Positions 20,573 to 29,540 of a stretch of DNA of 33,681 nt are shown here, piece after piece. Positions within the stretch are counted from its first letter, which is position 1; each line of letters begins with the position of its first letter. A program made the position numbers and the translations under genes. Source of the DNA: Deltaproteobacteria bacterium. GTDB lineage: Bacteria; Myxococcota_A; UBA9042; PHBI01. The stretch lies in NCBI GenBank assembly GCA_006226565.1, contig SBGO01000730.1, positions 1-33,681 on the forward strand, read 5' to 3'. The notes under the pieces are model-generated. The model saw nothing but the letters and a program-made list of their open reading frames with translations, did no database searches and was not told the DNA's origin.

Positions 20573-21697
20573 CTATCGCGGCAGGATCATCTCCTCGGGG
20601 AGGAGGCGATGCTTGTCGACCTCGGGGAAGAGGTCGTCGAGGTACTCGGCCAGGCGCTCGTTGGTGGGGCCGTAGCCGGAGCTGTAGAGGAGCACCTCGA
20701 GGTCGCGGACGATGTCCTTGGCGCGCTGGTAGCGCTGGTTCGGGTCGCGCTCGAGCATCCGGCGCATGACCACCTCGATCTTGGGCGAGATGCCCGGGTT
20801 CCAGTCCCGCGGGGACGGCACCTGGCGGCTGTCGTGCAGGTGGATGGCGTCGTCGATGGACTCGACGGGGTAGACCTGCTCGCCGGTCAGGAGCTCGAAG
20901 AGCACGAGCCCCAGCGAGAACACGTCGCTGCGGGCGTCGATGGTCTGGCCGCGCGCCTGCTCGGGGGCGAGGTACGGCGCCTTGCCCATGACCTCGTTCT
21001 CGCGCGCGGTCTTGCGGGCGCTCATCGCCTTCGCGATGCCGAAGTCGGCGAGCTTCACCACGCCGCCCCAGCTCGCGTAGATGTTCACCGGCGAGACGTC
21101 GCGGTGGACGAGGAAGAGCGGGCGCCCATCGACGCCGCGCTTCTCGTGGGCGTAGGCGAGCGCGCGCGCGACCCGGCTCACGATGAAGACGGCGAGCTCG
21201 GGCGGCAGGTAGTCGTTCCGCTCGTCGAGGCGCGTGTTGATGTCCTCGAGGGTCACCCCGTGGACCCACTCCATGATGATGGCCAGGGAGCCGGCCATGT
21301 CGACGAGCTGGTAGACCTGCTGGATGTTCTCGTGGATGAGGCTCGCGACCAGCTTCGCCTCGTCGATGAACATGTCGCGGTAGTAGAAGCGGTCGAGGAG
21401 CTCGCGCCGGATGGTCTTGATGCCGACCGTCTTCGAGAAGCCGCTGACGCCGAGCTGCTCCGCGAGGAACACCTGGCCCATGCCGCCTTCGGCGACCTTG
21501 CTGATGATCCGGTAGGTGCTGACGTACTGGAATACGTCGAGGTCCACGGCGAGCTTCCGATCCGAGGCGTGTGGCAGGGCTTCCGCTGGGCCCCCCGCGG
21601 GGGCGCCGAGCGGCCGCGTCTCCCATAGGTTATTAGAGGTCGCGCGCGCGTTCTGCAAGCGGCCCGGACCGCCCGGTGAGCCCGGTGTATTCTGCAT
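20573..21697 (-). CDS. Serine/threonine protein kinase (Hanks-type, no evident TM)
   Basis: VAEGGMGQVFLAE glycine loop, VGIKTIRRE, HRDVSPVNI catalytic loop, DFGIAKA, APEQARGQTIDARSDVFSLGLVLFELLTGE. ATG at 21697 shares its A with the amidase TGA (TGATG). Confidence 0.93.
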   Translation of the reverse strand: MQNTPGSPGGPGRLQNARATSNNLWETRPLGAPAGGPAEALPHASDRKLAVDLDVFQYVSTYRIISKVAEGGMGQVFLAEQLGVSGFSKTVGIKTIRRELLDRFYYRDMFIDEAKLVASLIHENIQQVYQLVDMAGSLAIIMEWVHGVTLEDINTRLDERNDYLPPELAVFIVSRVARALAYAHEKRGVDGRPLFLVHRDVSPVNIYASWGGVVKLADFGIAKAMSARKTARENEVMGKAPYLAPEQARGQTIDARSDVFSLGLVLFELLTGEQVYPVESIDDAIHLHDSRQVPSPRDWNPGISPKIEVVMRRMLERDPNQRYQRAKDIVRDLEVLLYSSGYGPTNERLAEYLDDLFPEVDKHRLLPEEMILPR

Positions 21698-23190
21698 CAG
21701 CGCGCGGGGTTTGGTTGCCGATCGTGCCACGAATGCGCCGCCTCCAGCTGGGAGGCGAGGCGGAGGAGCGTTGCTTCGTCACCAAAACGCCCGACCCACT
21801 GCGTGCCGATGGGGAGCCCTTCCGCGTTCCAGCTCAGGGGCAGCGAGATGGCCGGTTGGCCGGTCATGTTGAAGAGCATCGTGTTCGGGGTGGCCGCCAG
21901 CGCGGTCTCGGCGAGCTCGTCGAGGGCCTTGAGGAGCAGGCGACGCGACGGGAGGGTGCGCAGGACGCCGATCTGGAGCTTCTCCTTGGCGCTGAGCGCG
22001 AACTCGCCGATGGGGACCGGCGGGCGCGCCGTCGTCGGCGTCAGGAGCACGTCGTAGCGCTCGAAGAAGCGCCCGATCACGCGGCCGGCCGCCTGGACGG
22101 TCTGGCGGGCCGCGGCGTGCTCGGTCGCGGTCAGCTTGTCGGCGATGAGCTTGAGGACCCAGGTCGCCGGCTCGAAGTCGCTCGCGCGCGGGCGGCTGCC
22201 CGCGACGTCGCCGGCCGCGCGGACCCCCAAACCCACCCCGGCCGAAACGAGGGTCAGGTAGGCGCGGACGAGGGCGGCCTGGTCGTAGTCGAAGAGCGCC
22301 TCCTCGACGTCGTGGCCGAGGTCGCTGGCCATGGTCGCGGCCGCGTCGAGGGCCGCGAGGTTGTCGGGGTGCGTCTCGTTGCCGAAGAGCGCGCGGCGCG
22401 TGAAGGCGATGCGCAGCCGGCCGGGGGGCGCGCCGACCTCGGCGGCGAAGGGCCGCTCGGGGGGATGCACCTGATAGGGGGCGCCCGCGTCGGGTCCGCT
22501 GACGGCGTCGAGCATGACGGCGGTGTCCCGTACCGTGCGCGTCAGGACGTGCTCGCAGACGAGCCCGCCCCAGCGCTCGCCGGCGTCCGGGCCCGAGGGG
22601 TTGCGGGCGCGGGTCGGCTTGAGCCCGACGAGGCCGCAGTGGGAGGCCGGGATGCGGATCGAGCCGCCGCCGTCGCCGCCGTGGGCCACGGGCACCATGC
22701 GCGCGGCGACGGCCGCCCCGGAGCCGCCGCTCGAGCCGCCGGGCGTCCGGTCGGTGTTCCACGGGTTGCGGGTCGGTCCGCGGAGCGCGGGCTCGGTCAC
22801 GCCGTAGATCCCGAACTCGGGGGTGTTCGTGCGCCCGAGGACGAGGAGCCCTGCTCGCCGGAAGCGGCTCACGAGCTCGGCGTCGTGGTCCGCGCGGTAC
22901 GCGAGCCGGAGACGCGTCGACTGCGTGCTCGGCTCGCCGGTGTCCTCGGCGAGGAGGTCCTTCAGCAGCATCGGCACGCCGCGGAAGGGGCCGTCGGGGA
23001 GCGGGCCGACCGACTCCGCGAGGGCGCGGTCGAACTGGGTGTGGACGACCGCGTTGAGGCGCGGGTTGTCGCGCTCGATCCGGGCGATCGCCGCCTCGAC
23101 CAGCTCCTTGGGCGACACGTCGCCGCGGGCGACCAGCTCGGCGAGACCGACCGCGTCGTAGCGATCGTACTCGGGCATCGGCAGGGCCAT
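21697..23190 (-). CDS. Amidase (amidase signature family)
   Basis: MLLKDLL catalytic Lys region, [42 protein letters not shown] signature. Start ATG 23190 has GAGGACGGAG upstream; GTG 23265 overlapping the previous stop is an alternative. Confidence 0.92.
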   Translation of the reverse strand: MALPMPEYDRYDAVGLAELVARGDVSPKELVEAAIARIERDNPRLNAVVHTQFDRALAESVGPLPDGPFRGVPMLLKDLLAEDTGEPSTQSTRLRLAYRADHDAELVSRFRRAGLLVLGRTNTPEFGIYGVTEPALRGPTRNPWNTDRTPGGSSGGSGAAVAARMVPVAHGGDGGGSIRIPASHCGLVGLKPTRARNPSGPDAGERWGGLVCEHVLTRTVRDTAVMLDAVSGPDAGAPYQVHPPERPFAAEVGAPPGRLRIAFTRRALFGNETHPDNLAALDAAATMASDLGHDVEEALFDYDQAALVRAYLTLVSAGVGLGVRAAGDVAGSRPRASDFEPATWVLKLIADKLTATEHAAARQTVQAAGRVIGRFFERYDVLLTPTTARPPVPIGEFALSAKEKLQIGVLRTLPSRRLLLKALDELAETALAATPNTMLFNMTGQPAISLPLSWNAEGLPIGTQWVGRFGDEATLLRLASQLEAAHSWHDRQPNPAR

Positions 23191-23261
23191 GACTCCGTCC
23201 TCGTCGGGGGGATGGCCCACCATGACACGGGCGACGCGCGTGCGCACGTCGCCCCGGGCGC

Positions 23262-24203
23262 TCACGGCGGGGGGAGCCCGATGTCCTGCGCGGTGTCGTA
23301 GACGCGGAGCGTGTACGGCGGCGTCTGGGGCTGCGGGTGGCCGGCGAGCCAGGTGCGCCAGGCGGCCGCGTCCTCACCGAGGCGCGCGCCGGTGAGCCGG
23401 CGGAGCGCGCGGGTGACGCGGATCTCGAGGAAGTCGGGCGCGCGGTCCAGGAAGGCGACCAGCGGCCCGATGGCGCGGGGGTCCCCGAGCTCGCCGAGGG
23501 CGTCGATGGCGGCGTGGACCAGGTCCGAGTCGAGGTCCGGGTTGAGCGTGCGGAGGAGCCCGACGAGCACGTCGACGCCCTCGGTCAGGTGGCTCGCGCC
23601 GAGGGCGCGGAGGGCCTCGGCCGCGGTCGGGACGCTGTCGGCCTCGGTCAGGGCGACGGTCATCGGCACGCCGGCCGGGTCGCCGAGGCGGCTGAGGGCG
23701 AGGGACGCCGCGCCGTGGGCGGCCTCCGGCAGCTCGTCGTGGGTGAGGATCTGGCGCAGCTCGGGCTTCGCGTCGAAGCGCTCGAGCCCGACGACGCAGC
23801 GGACGCGAAAGGCGAGATCGGTCCGCGGGCGCACGGAGATGCGGGCGAGGTTCCACACGATCCGCTCGCGCAGGCGCGGGTCCTCCTCGGAGATCTCGAC
23901 CAGGGTGTCGGCGATGACCTCCTGCATCCAGCGGGTGTCCACGTTGAGCAGGCCGCCGCAGACGCCGTAGTAGCAGATGCCGCTCTCGCAGTCGGCGTCG
24001 GCGCGGCAGCCCTGGGAGCCGCCGAAGACGTAGCTCTCGACGGCCTCGGGGAGGAGGTTGCCCTCGGGGAGCTCGAGGGGCGCGCGCTTCGCCTCGCCGG
24101 CCTCGCCGCCGCCGCAGGACGCGAGGACGACGGCGAGCACGCCGAGCCAGAGCCCGTGCCGGCGTTGGGGGCGACGGTGGTCGCGGGCGTGGCGCGCCGT
24201 CAT
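23262..24203 (-). CDS. HEAT-repeat lipoprotein
   Basis: ATG 24203 overlaps upstream stop (ATGA); lipobox LASC|GGG; CRADADCESGICYYGVCGG; HEAT-like AAHGAASLALSRLGDPAGVP / VHAAIDALGELGDPRAIGPLVAFLD. Confidence 0.82.
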   Translation of the reverse strand: MTARHARDHRRPQRRHGLWLGVLAVVLASCGGGEAGEAKRAPLELPEGNLLPEAVESYVFGGSQGCRADADCESGICYYGVCGGLLNVDTRWMQEVIADTLVEISEEDPRLRERIVWNLARISVRPRTDLAFRVRCVVGLERFDAKPELRQILTHDELPEAAHGAASLALSRLGDPAGVPMTVALTEADSVPTAAEALRALGASHLTEGVDVLVGLLRTLNPDLDSDLVHAAIDALGELGDPRAIGPLVAFLDRAPDFLEIRVTRALRRLTGARLGEDAAAWRTWLAGHPQPQTPPYTLRVYDTAQDIGLPPP

Positions 24204-24949
24204 CGGGTGGCCTCCGCGACGAAGGTGGAGAAGAGGCGGTGGCTCGACGGGCCGCCGAGCCACTCCGGGTGCCACTGGACGGCGACCGACCAGCGCCGCG
24301 TGTGGACGCGGAACGCCTCGACGAGGCCGTCCGGGGCCCACGCCTCGGCGGTGGCGCTCGGGGCGAGGTCGAGGACGCCCTGGTGGTGGACCGAGTTGAC
24401 CCGGGGCGCGCCCTCCCCTTCGAAGAGCGCGGCCACGAGGCCGCCGGGAGCGACCTCGAGCCCGTGGGCGTTGGTGTCGTAGCGGACCTGGTCGCGGTGG
24501 ACGATGTCGCCGGGGCGCTCGCTCGGCAGGTCCTGCCACAGGGTCCCGCCCTCGGCCACGTTGATGAGCTGGGCGCCGCGGCAGACGCCGAGCACCGGCT
24601 TGTCGAGCGCCACGGCGGCTGCGTAGAGCGCCAGCTCGTAGGCGTCGCGGCTCGGGTCGCCGGCCCAGCGCGGGTCGCGCAGCGGCTGACCGTAGCTCGC
24701 CGGGTCGACGTCCGCGCCGCCGCTCAGGAGGAGCCCATCGCAGCGCTGCATGACGGCCTCGGCGAGCGCCGCGAGGTCGCCGCCGGGCTCGAGGCCGGCG
24801 CGGTAGGGCATGATCGGCAGGGCGCCGACCTCCCGCAGCGCGCGCGCCATCGCGCCCTCGCCGTACTCGAGCGGCTTGTCCTTGTAGAGGGGCCGGTCTT
24901 CCGCCGGGAAGTGGTTGGGGCTGATCGCGATGAGCGGGCGGGTCTGCAT
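24200..24949 (-). CDS. Gamma-glutamyl-gamma-aminobutyrate hydrolase family (peptidase C26, PuuD-like)
   Basis: LLLSGGADVDPASYGQ, nucleophile motif GVCRGAQLINVAEGGTLWQDLP, VNSVHHQGV, VAVQWHPEW. Confidence 0.92.
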   Translation of the reverse strand: MQTRPLIAISPNHFPAEDRPLYKDKPLEYGEGAMARALREVGALPIMPYRAGLEPGGDLAALAEAVMQRCDGLLLSGGADVDPASYGQPLRDPRWAGDPSRDAYELALYAAAVALDKPVLGVCRGAQLINVAEGGTLWQDLPSERPGDIVHRDQVRYDTNAHGLEVAPGGLVAALFEGEGAPRVNSVHHQGVLDLAPSATAEAWAPDGLVEAFRVHTRRWSVAVQWHPEWLGGPSSHRLFSTFVAEATR

Positions 24950-25050
24950 CGGCGGGATGATGGTCGCCGCCGGCGTCACCGTCAACGATGGTGATCGCCG
25001 CCCTCACTGCTCCATTGCGGTGGGTCTCGGGGTTCGGGTAGCCTTCGCGC

Positions 25051-27369
25051 ATGCGAACGAACCAGCGTGGATTCTCATCGTCACGAACCGTCCTCGCTGT
25101 CGCGCTCGGCGCCGGGGTCTTTGCCCTCGCCGGGTGCGGCGACTCGGCGCCCGCTGCGGGCACCGACACCACCACCGAGGACACCGTCGTCGCGATCGAC
25201 GCCGAGGACACCGGCACGCCGGTCGACTTCGACGCGGTCATCTCCTACGACACGGTGCAGCCGGACACCGGCGGCGACACGGCGGAGGACACCGCGGACA
25301 CGCACGTCGCGAGCTGCGAAGACGACCCGATGCCGTTCTACTGCCCGTGCGAGAACAACGTGCAGTGCGCGTCGGGCTACTGCGTCGCCGTGGACGAGAC
25401 CGAGGTGGCGTCGCGCTGCTCGCGGACCTGCGAGGACAGCTGCCCGAACGGGTGGAACTGCCGCGGCGTCTCGACCGGCGGCGACCCCGTCTTCATCTGC
25501 CTCCCCCCGGTCGACAACCTCTGTGAGCCCTGCGCGACCGACGCGACCTGCGGCAACGTCGGCGACCGCTGCATCACCTTCGAGGACGGGAGCTACTGCG
25601 GGCAGAACTGCCAGGACGATCCGTCGGTGTGCCCGGACAAGTACGAGTGCGGCGAGGTGACCGGTGAGAGCGGGCAGATCCTGGCCTACCAGTGCATGCC
25701 CGTGTCGGGCTCGTGCAACTGCCCGCCGGGGACCGACTACGACAACGATCCGGCCAACTGTGGGGGCTGCCTCAAGGCGTGCAGCTACGACGGCGGCAAC
25801 CCGGGCTGCAGCGCCGGCGCGTGCTTCCTCGACGGCTGCCTCACGGGCCACGTCAACCTGAACGAGATCGACGGCGACGGCCGGCTCGACCACGACGGCT
25901 GCGAGTACGCGTGCACCGTCGTCGCGGGCGAGGACTGGCCCGACGCGGCGTGCAACGGCTCGGATTGCGACCAGGACTGCGACGGCATCGACGGGACCTG
26001 GACCCGCGCGATCTTCGTCGACTCCGCCGGCAAGAGCAGCGGCGCCGGCACGCCGGAGGACCCGATCGACACGATCACCGGGGGCATCGCCAAGGCCAAG
26101 GCGAGCGGGCGCGATCACGTCTACATCGCCGCCGGCACCTACAACGAGCAGGTCGTCGTGCAGGAGGGCATCAGCCTCTTCGGCGGCTACTCGAACGACG
26201 GGGAGTGGAGCCGTGACCTCGCGCAGTACCAGACCGTCGTCACGTCGAGCTCGGGCTTCAGCTCGGTGCGCGCGATGGTCATCGAAGGCATCGCCGACAC
26301 CAAGACCGTCATCGACGGCATCACCGCGATCGGCGGCACCAACGCCAATCCGAGCGGCTCGAGCTACGGCATCTGGATCAAGGACTCCACCAACAAGGTC
26401 CAGCTGATCCGCGTCAGCGCCATCGGCGGCAACGGCGGCACGGGCCAGGGCGGAACCGGCGGCTCCCCGGGCGCCAACGGCAACGACGGCGATCCGGGCA
26501 CCAACGCCTCCGAGTGGGACGAGACCTGCTTCAGCGGGTGTGACGACTACCGCGGCAAGGGCGGGGCCGGTGGCGCCAACGCATGCACCAGCGGCCGAAA
26601 CTCCGGTGGCGGCGCGGGCGGGACCCCTCCGAGCTGCGCGAACGGCTCCTCCGCGGGTTCGCCCTCCCCCGCCGGCACGCCCGGTGGCGCGGGCGAGAGC
26701 CCCGGCTCCCCCGGAGACGACGGCGACCCCGGTGGAAACGGCGCCGGCGGTCTCGCCGGGGGCAGCGTGAGCAGCGCGGGGTTCTGGCTCGGCGACGACG
26801 GCGCCGACGGCGGGGACGGCGAGAACGCCACCGGCGGTGGCGGCGGCGGCTCGGGCAAGTCGAAGAGCTCCACCTGCCGGCGCGACTATGGCGGTGGCGG
26901 CGGTGGCGGCGGCGGCGGCGGCTGCGGCGGGAAGAAGGGCACGGCCGGCAAGGCCGGCGGCGCGTCGTTCGGGCTCTTCCTCTTCGACGCCAGCCCGCGC
27001 ATCACCGACTGCAAGCTCGGCCACAAGAGCGGCGGCAACGGCGGCAACGGCGGCATCGGCGGAACGGGCGGCACGGGCAAGCTCGGTCGGTCCGGGGGCA
27101 ACGGTACCGGTGACGCGACCAAGGGCGGCAAGGGCGGCAACGGCGGCGACGGCGGCAAGGGTGGCAACGGCGGCGGTGGTGCCGGTGGCGTGGCCTTCGG
27201 CCTCTACATCCAGGGCTCGAGCGACCCGAGCTGCCAGAACCTCAGCTACAACCCGACGGGCGCCGGTGGCAGCGGCGGGCTCGGCGGCGTCGGCGGCAAC
27301 TCGAGCGGCAACAAGGGCGCCGACGGCCTCACCGGCGACAAGAACAAGAGCACGGCGAGCTGCCCCTGA
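25051..27369 (+). CDS. Cys-rich, DUF1565/beta-helix-like, Gly-rich repeat lipoprotein
   Basis: Signal peptide with lipobox ALAGC; many Cys pairs; IFVDSAGKSSGAGTPEDPIDTITGGIAKAKASGRDHVYIAAGTYNEQVVVQEGISLFGGY; C-terminal GGNGGNGGIGGTGGTG repeats. Confidence 0.85.
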   Translation: MRTNQRGFSSSRTVLAVALGAGVFALAGCGDSAPAAGTDTTTEDTVVAIDAEDTGTPVDFDAVISYDTVQPDTGGDTAEDTADTHVASCEDDPMPFYCPCENNVQCASGYCVAVDETEVASRCSRTCEDSCPNGWNCRGVSTGGDPVFICLPPVDNLCEPCATDATCGNVGDRCITFEDGSYCGQNCQDDPSVCPDKYECGEVTGESGQILAYQCMPVSGSCNCPPGTDYDNDPANCGGCLKACSYDGGNPGCSAGACFLDGCLTGHVNLNEIDGDGRLDHDGCEYACTVVAGEDWPDAACNGSDCDQDCDGIDGTWTRAIFVDSAGKSSGAGTPEDPIDTITGGIAKAKASGRDHVYIAAGTYNEQVVVQEGISLFGGYSNDGEWSRDLAQYQTVVTSSSGFSSVRAMVIEGIADTKTVIDGITAIGGTNANPSGSSYGIWIKDSTNKVQLIRVSAIGGNGGTGQGGTGGSPGANGNDGDPGTNASEWDETCFSGCDDYRGKGGAGGANACTSGRNSGGGAGGTPPSCANGSSAGSPSPAGTPGGAGESPGSPGDDGDPGGNGAGGLAGGSVSSAGFWLGDDGADGGDGENATGGGGGGSGKSKSSTCRRDYGGGGGGGGGGGCGGKKGTAGKAGGASFGLFLFDASPRITDCKLGHKSGGNGGNGGIGGTGGTGKLGRSGGNGTGDATKGGKGGNGGDGGKGGNGGGGAGGVAFGLYIQGSSDPSCQNLSYNPTGAGGSGGLGGVGGNSSGNKGADGLTGDKNKSTASCP
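26890..26922 (+). repeat. Trinucleotide (GGC/GGT) run encoding 11 consecutive glycines
   Basis: ggcggtggcggcggtggcggcggcggcggcggc, in frame within the lipoprotein gene. Confidence 0.85.
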
Positions 27370-27412
27370 CGGGCGACTCCGCCGTGGCAGAGCCCGGGGA
27401 TGCGACACCTGA

Positions 27413-27440
27413 CCGGCGGCCGGCTCGTCGTGGCCGCCGG
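27413..27440. terminator. Stem-loop between convergent lipoprotein and sigma-factor genes
   Basis: CCGGCGGCC (27413-27421) / GGCCGCCGG (27432-27440), 9-bp perfect stem, 10-nt loop; weak T-tract. Confidence 0.45.
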
Positions 27441-27445
27441 GGCCG

Positions 27446-27949
27446 CTACCGTACGCCGAGGAGGCGGCGCACCCGGGCCATGGCCGCGTGGAGGCGACGC
27501 CAGAGGGTCGTCTTGGGGACGGAGAGCTCACGCGCGAGGTCGTCGAGGGACTCCTCGGCGACGACGTGGCGGAGGAGCAGCGAGCGGTCCATCGCGTCGA
27601 GGGTGTCGACCGCGCGGCGCGCGGCGACCACGAGCTCGAGCCGCGGCTCGTCCACCAGGAGCTCGTCGAGGGCCGCGTCGGGCCCACGCCGGGCGGCCGC
27701 ATCACGCCGCTCTCGGACCGCGCGCCGGACGGCCCCGAGCACCGACCAGCGCGCGTAGGTGGTGAAGGCGAAGCCCTTCGCGGCGTCGTAGCGGCGCCAG
27801 GCGCGGACGGCGGCGAGGTCGGCCACGGCCTCGAGCTCGCCGTCCCCGAAGGCCGCGCGCGACCTCGACGCCGCGCGTCGGGCGAAGCGGTGGAGCCACG
27901 GCCGGTCTTTGACCGGGAAAGATGCGATGGAATCCAGGGGCTTGCTCAT
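27446..27949 (-). CDS. Short sigma-70 family RNA polymerase sigma factor
   Basis: ATG 27949, 167 aa: region-2-like LAAVRAWRRYDAAKGFAFTTYARWSVLGAVRRAVRERRD and region-4-like LDAMDRSLLLRHVVAEESLDDLARELSVPKTTLWRRLHAAMARVRRLLG. Confidence 0.78.
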   Translation of the reverse strand: MSKPLDSIASFPVKDRPWLHRFARRAASRSRAAFGDGELEAVADLAAVRAWRRYDAAKGFAFTTYARWSVLGAVRRAVRERRDAAARRGPDAALDELLVDEPRLELVVAARRAVDTLDAMDRSLLLRHVVAEESLDDLARELSVPKTTLWRRLHAAMARVRRLLGVR

Positions 27950-28138
27950 GGCTCGGCGCCAGTGCAGCGCGTGTGCCACCCGCTCCTGCTCCCCCCGGCG
28001 CGACGAGGACCGCCTCGAACGGTGGTCCTGACCTCGCCGGCTCGGGTCGTCGGACCCCACGGCTGTGGACCACGGACCCCGCCCCACCCCGGCGCGGCAG
28101 CCTTGCAGACCCTCGCCGCCGGTGGCAGTGTGCGCCCG

Positions 28139-28924
28139 ATGCGCGTGCTCATCACCAATGACGACGGGGTCCTGGCCGACGGTATCCGCGTGCTCGCGGA
28201 GTGCGCGGCGGAGGTGTTCGACGAGGTGCTGGTGGTCGCGCCCGACTCCGAGCGGAGCGCCATCAGCCAGGCGATCAGCCTCCACCACCCGCTCCGCGTC
28301 GAGGAGCTCGAGCCCGGCCGCTGGTCGGTCAGCGGGACGCCGGTCGACTCGGTCTTCATCGCCCTCGGCCACCTCCTCGCCGACGCCCGCCCGGACCTCG
28401 TGCTCTCGGGCATCAACCACGGGCCGAACGTCGGCTTCGACGTCTACTACTCGGGCACCGTCGGCGCCGCCCGCGAGGCCCTCGTCCACGGCGTCCCCTC
28501 CGTCGCGCTGTCGCTCTCCGCGCGCGGGACCGACGCGCTCGACGGGCTGCGTCCGGCCATCATCGACGTGCTCGCGCTCATCCGCGACACCGGCGTGCCG
28601 GCCGAGACGCTCCTCAACGTCAACTTCCCCACGCCCCGCCCCGACGTCTGGCCCGACGCCCGCTGGGCCGGCGTGCCCGGCCTCCGCGGCCTGCGCGTCA
28701 CCGACCTCGGCCGCCGCTACTACGGCAACGAGGTCATCTACCGCGAAGACCCGCGCGGCCGGCCCTACTACTGGATCGGCGGCGCCTTCCCGCGCCTCGA
28801 GGAGCGCGAGGGCACCGACTGCGACGTGCTCGCCAACGGCTACGTCTCGCTGACCCCCATCGGCCTCGACGCGACCCGCCGCGCCGCCTTCCCCGCCCTC
28901 GCGCCCTTCCATCAGGACGGCTAG
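28139..28924 (+). CDS. surE: 5'/3'-nucleotidase SurE
   Basis: MRVLITNDDGVLADGIRVLAE, VVAPDSERSAISQAIS, GTPVDSVFIAL, SGINHGPNVGFDVYYSGTVGAAREA. Confidence 0.95.
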   Translation: MRVLITNDDGVLADGIRVLAECAAEVFDEVLVVAPDSERSAISQAISLHHPLRVEELEPGRWSVSGTPVDSVFIALGHLLADARPDLVLSGINHGPNVGFDVYYSGTVGAAREALVHGVPSVALSLSARGTDALDGLRPAIIDVLALIRDTGVPAETLLNVNFPTPRPDVWPDARWAGVPGLRGLRVTDLGRRYYGNEVIYREDPRGRPYYWIGGAFPRLEEREGTDCDVLANGYVSLTPIGLDATRRAAFPALAPFHQDG

Positions 28925-28943
28925 ACCCACAGGACCGCCCCGC

Positions 28944-29465
28944 ATGACCGACTGGAAGAAGCTCATCGCCGACGTGCCCGACTTCCCGAAGCCCGGCATC
29001 GTCTTCAAGGACATCACCCCGCTCCTCGCCGACGGCCCGGGCTTCCGCAAGGTCATCGACGCCTTCTCCGTCGCCTTCGGCGACTCGGGCGTGACCCAGC
29101 TCGCGGCCATCGAGTCCCGCGGCTTCATCTTCGGCGCGGCCCTCGCCCACCACCTCGGCGTCGGCCTGACCCTCGTGCGCAAGCCCGGCAAGCTCCCGCG
29201 CCCGGTCTACAGCGAGACCTACGCCCTCGAGTACGGCACGGACACCGTCCAGATGCACTCGGACGCGCTGACCGTGCGCGACCGCGTCATCATCGTCGAC
29301 GACGTGCTCGCGACCGGCGGCACCGCGGCGGCGACGGCCCGCCTCGTCGAGCAGATCGGCGCCGAGCTCGTCGGCTTCGCCTTCCTGATGGAGCTGAGCT
29401 TCCTCAACGGCCGCGACAAGCTCCCGGCCGGGGTGCCGATCCACTCGCTCTACCCCCTCGGGTAG
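28944..29465 (+). CDS. apt: Adenine phosphoribosyltransferase
   Basis: DVPDFPKPGIVFKDITPLLADG, IESRGFIFGAALAHHLGVG, VIIVDDVLATGGTAAA; 173 aa. Confidence 0.96.
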   Translation: MTDWKKLIADVPDFPKPGIVFKDITPLLADGPGFRKVIDAFSVAFGDSGVTQLAAIESRGFIFGAALAHHLGVGLTLVRKPGKLPRPVYSETYALEYGTDTVQMHSDALTVRDRVIIVDDVLATGGTAAATARLVEQIGAELVGFAFLMELSFLNGRDKLPAGVPIHSLYPLG

Positions 29466-29481
29466 CGCGCCCGGACGCCAG

Positions 29482-29520
29482 AACGTGAAAGGCGGGGAGC
29501 ACCTCCCCGCCTTTCGCGTT
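29482..29520. terminator. Bidirectional intrinsic terminator between convergent apt and metG
   Basis: AACGTGAAAGGCGGGGAG-CAC-CTCCCCGCCTTTCGCGTT: 13-bp perfect core stem, 17 Watson-Crick pairs plus one T.G. Confidence 0.85.
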
Positions 29521-29540
29521 TCAGGGTCCCGTCGGAGGGG

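Noticed and set aside
25081-27705. 874-aa minus-strand ORF
   Set aside because: Antisense to the lipoprotein with lipobox and Cys pattern; Ala/Val/Arg-rich artefact.
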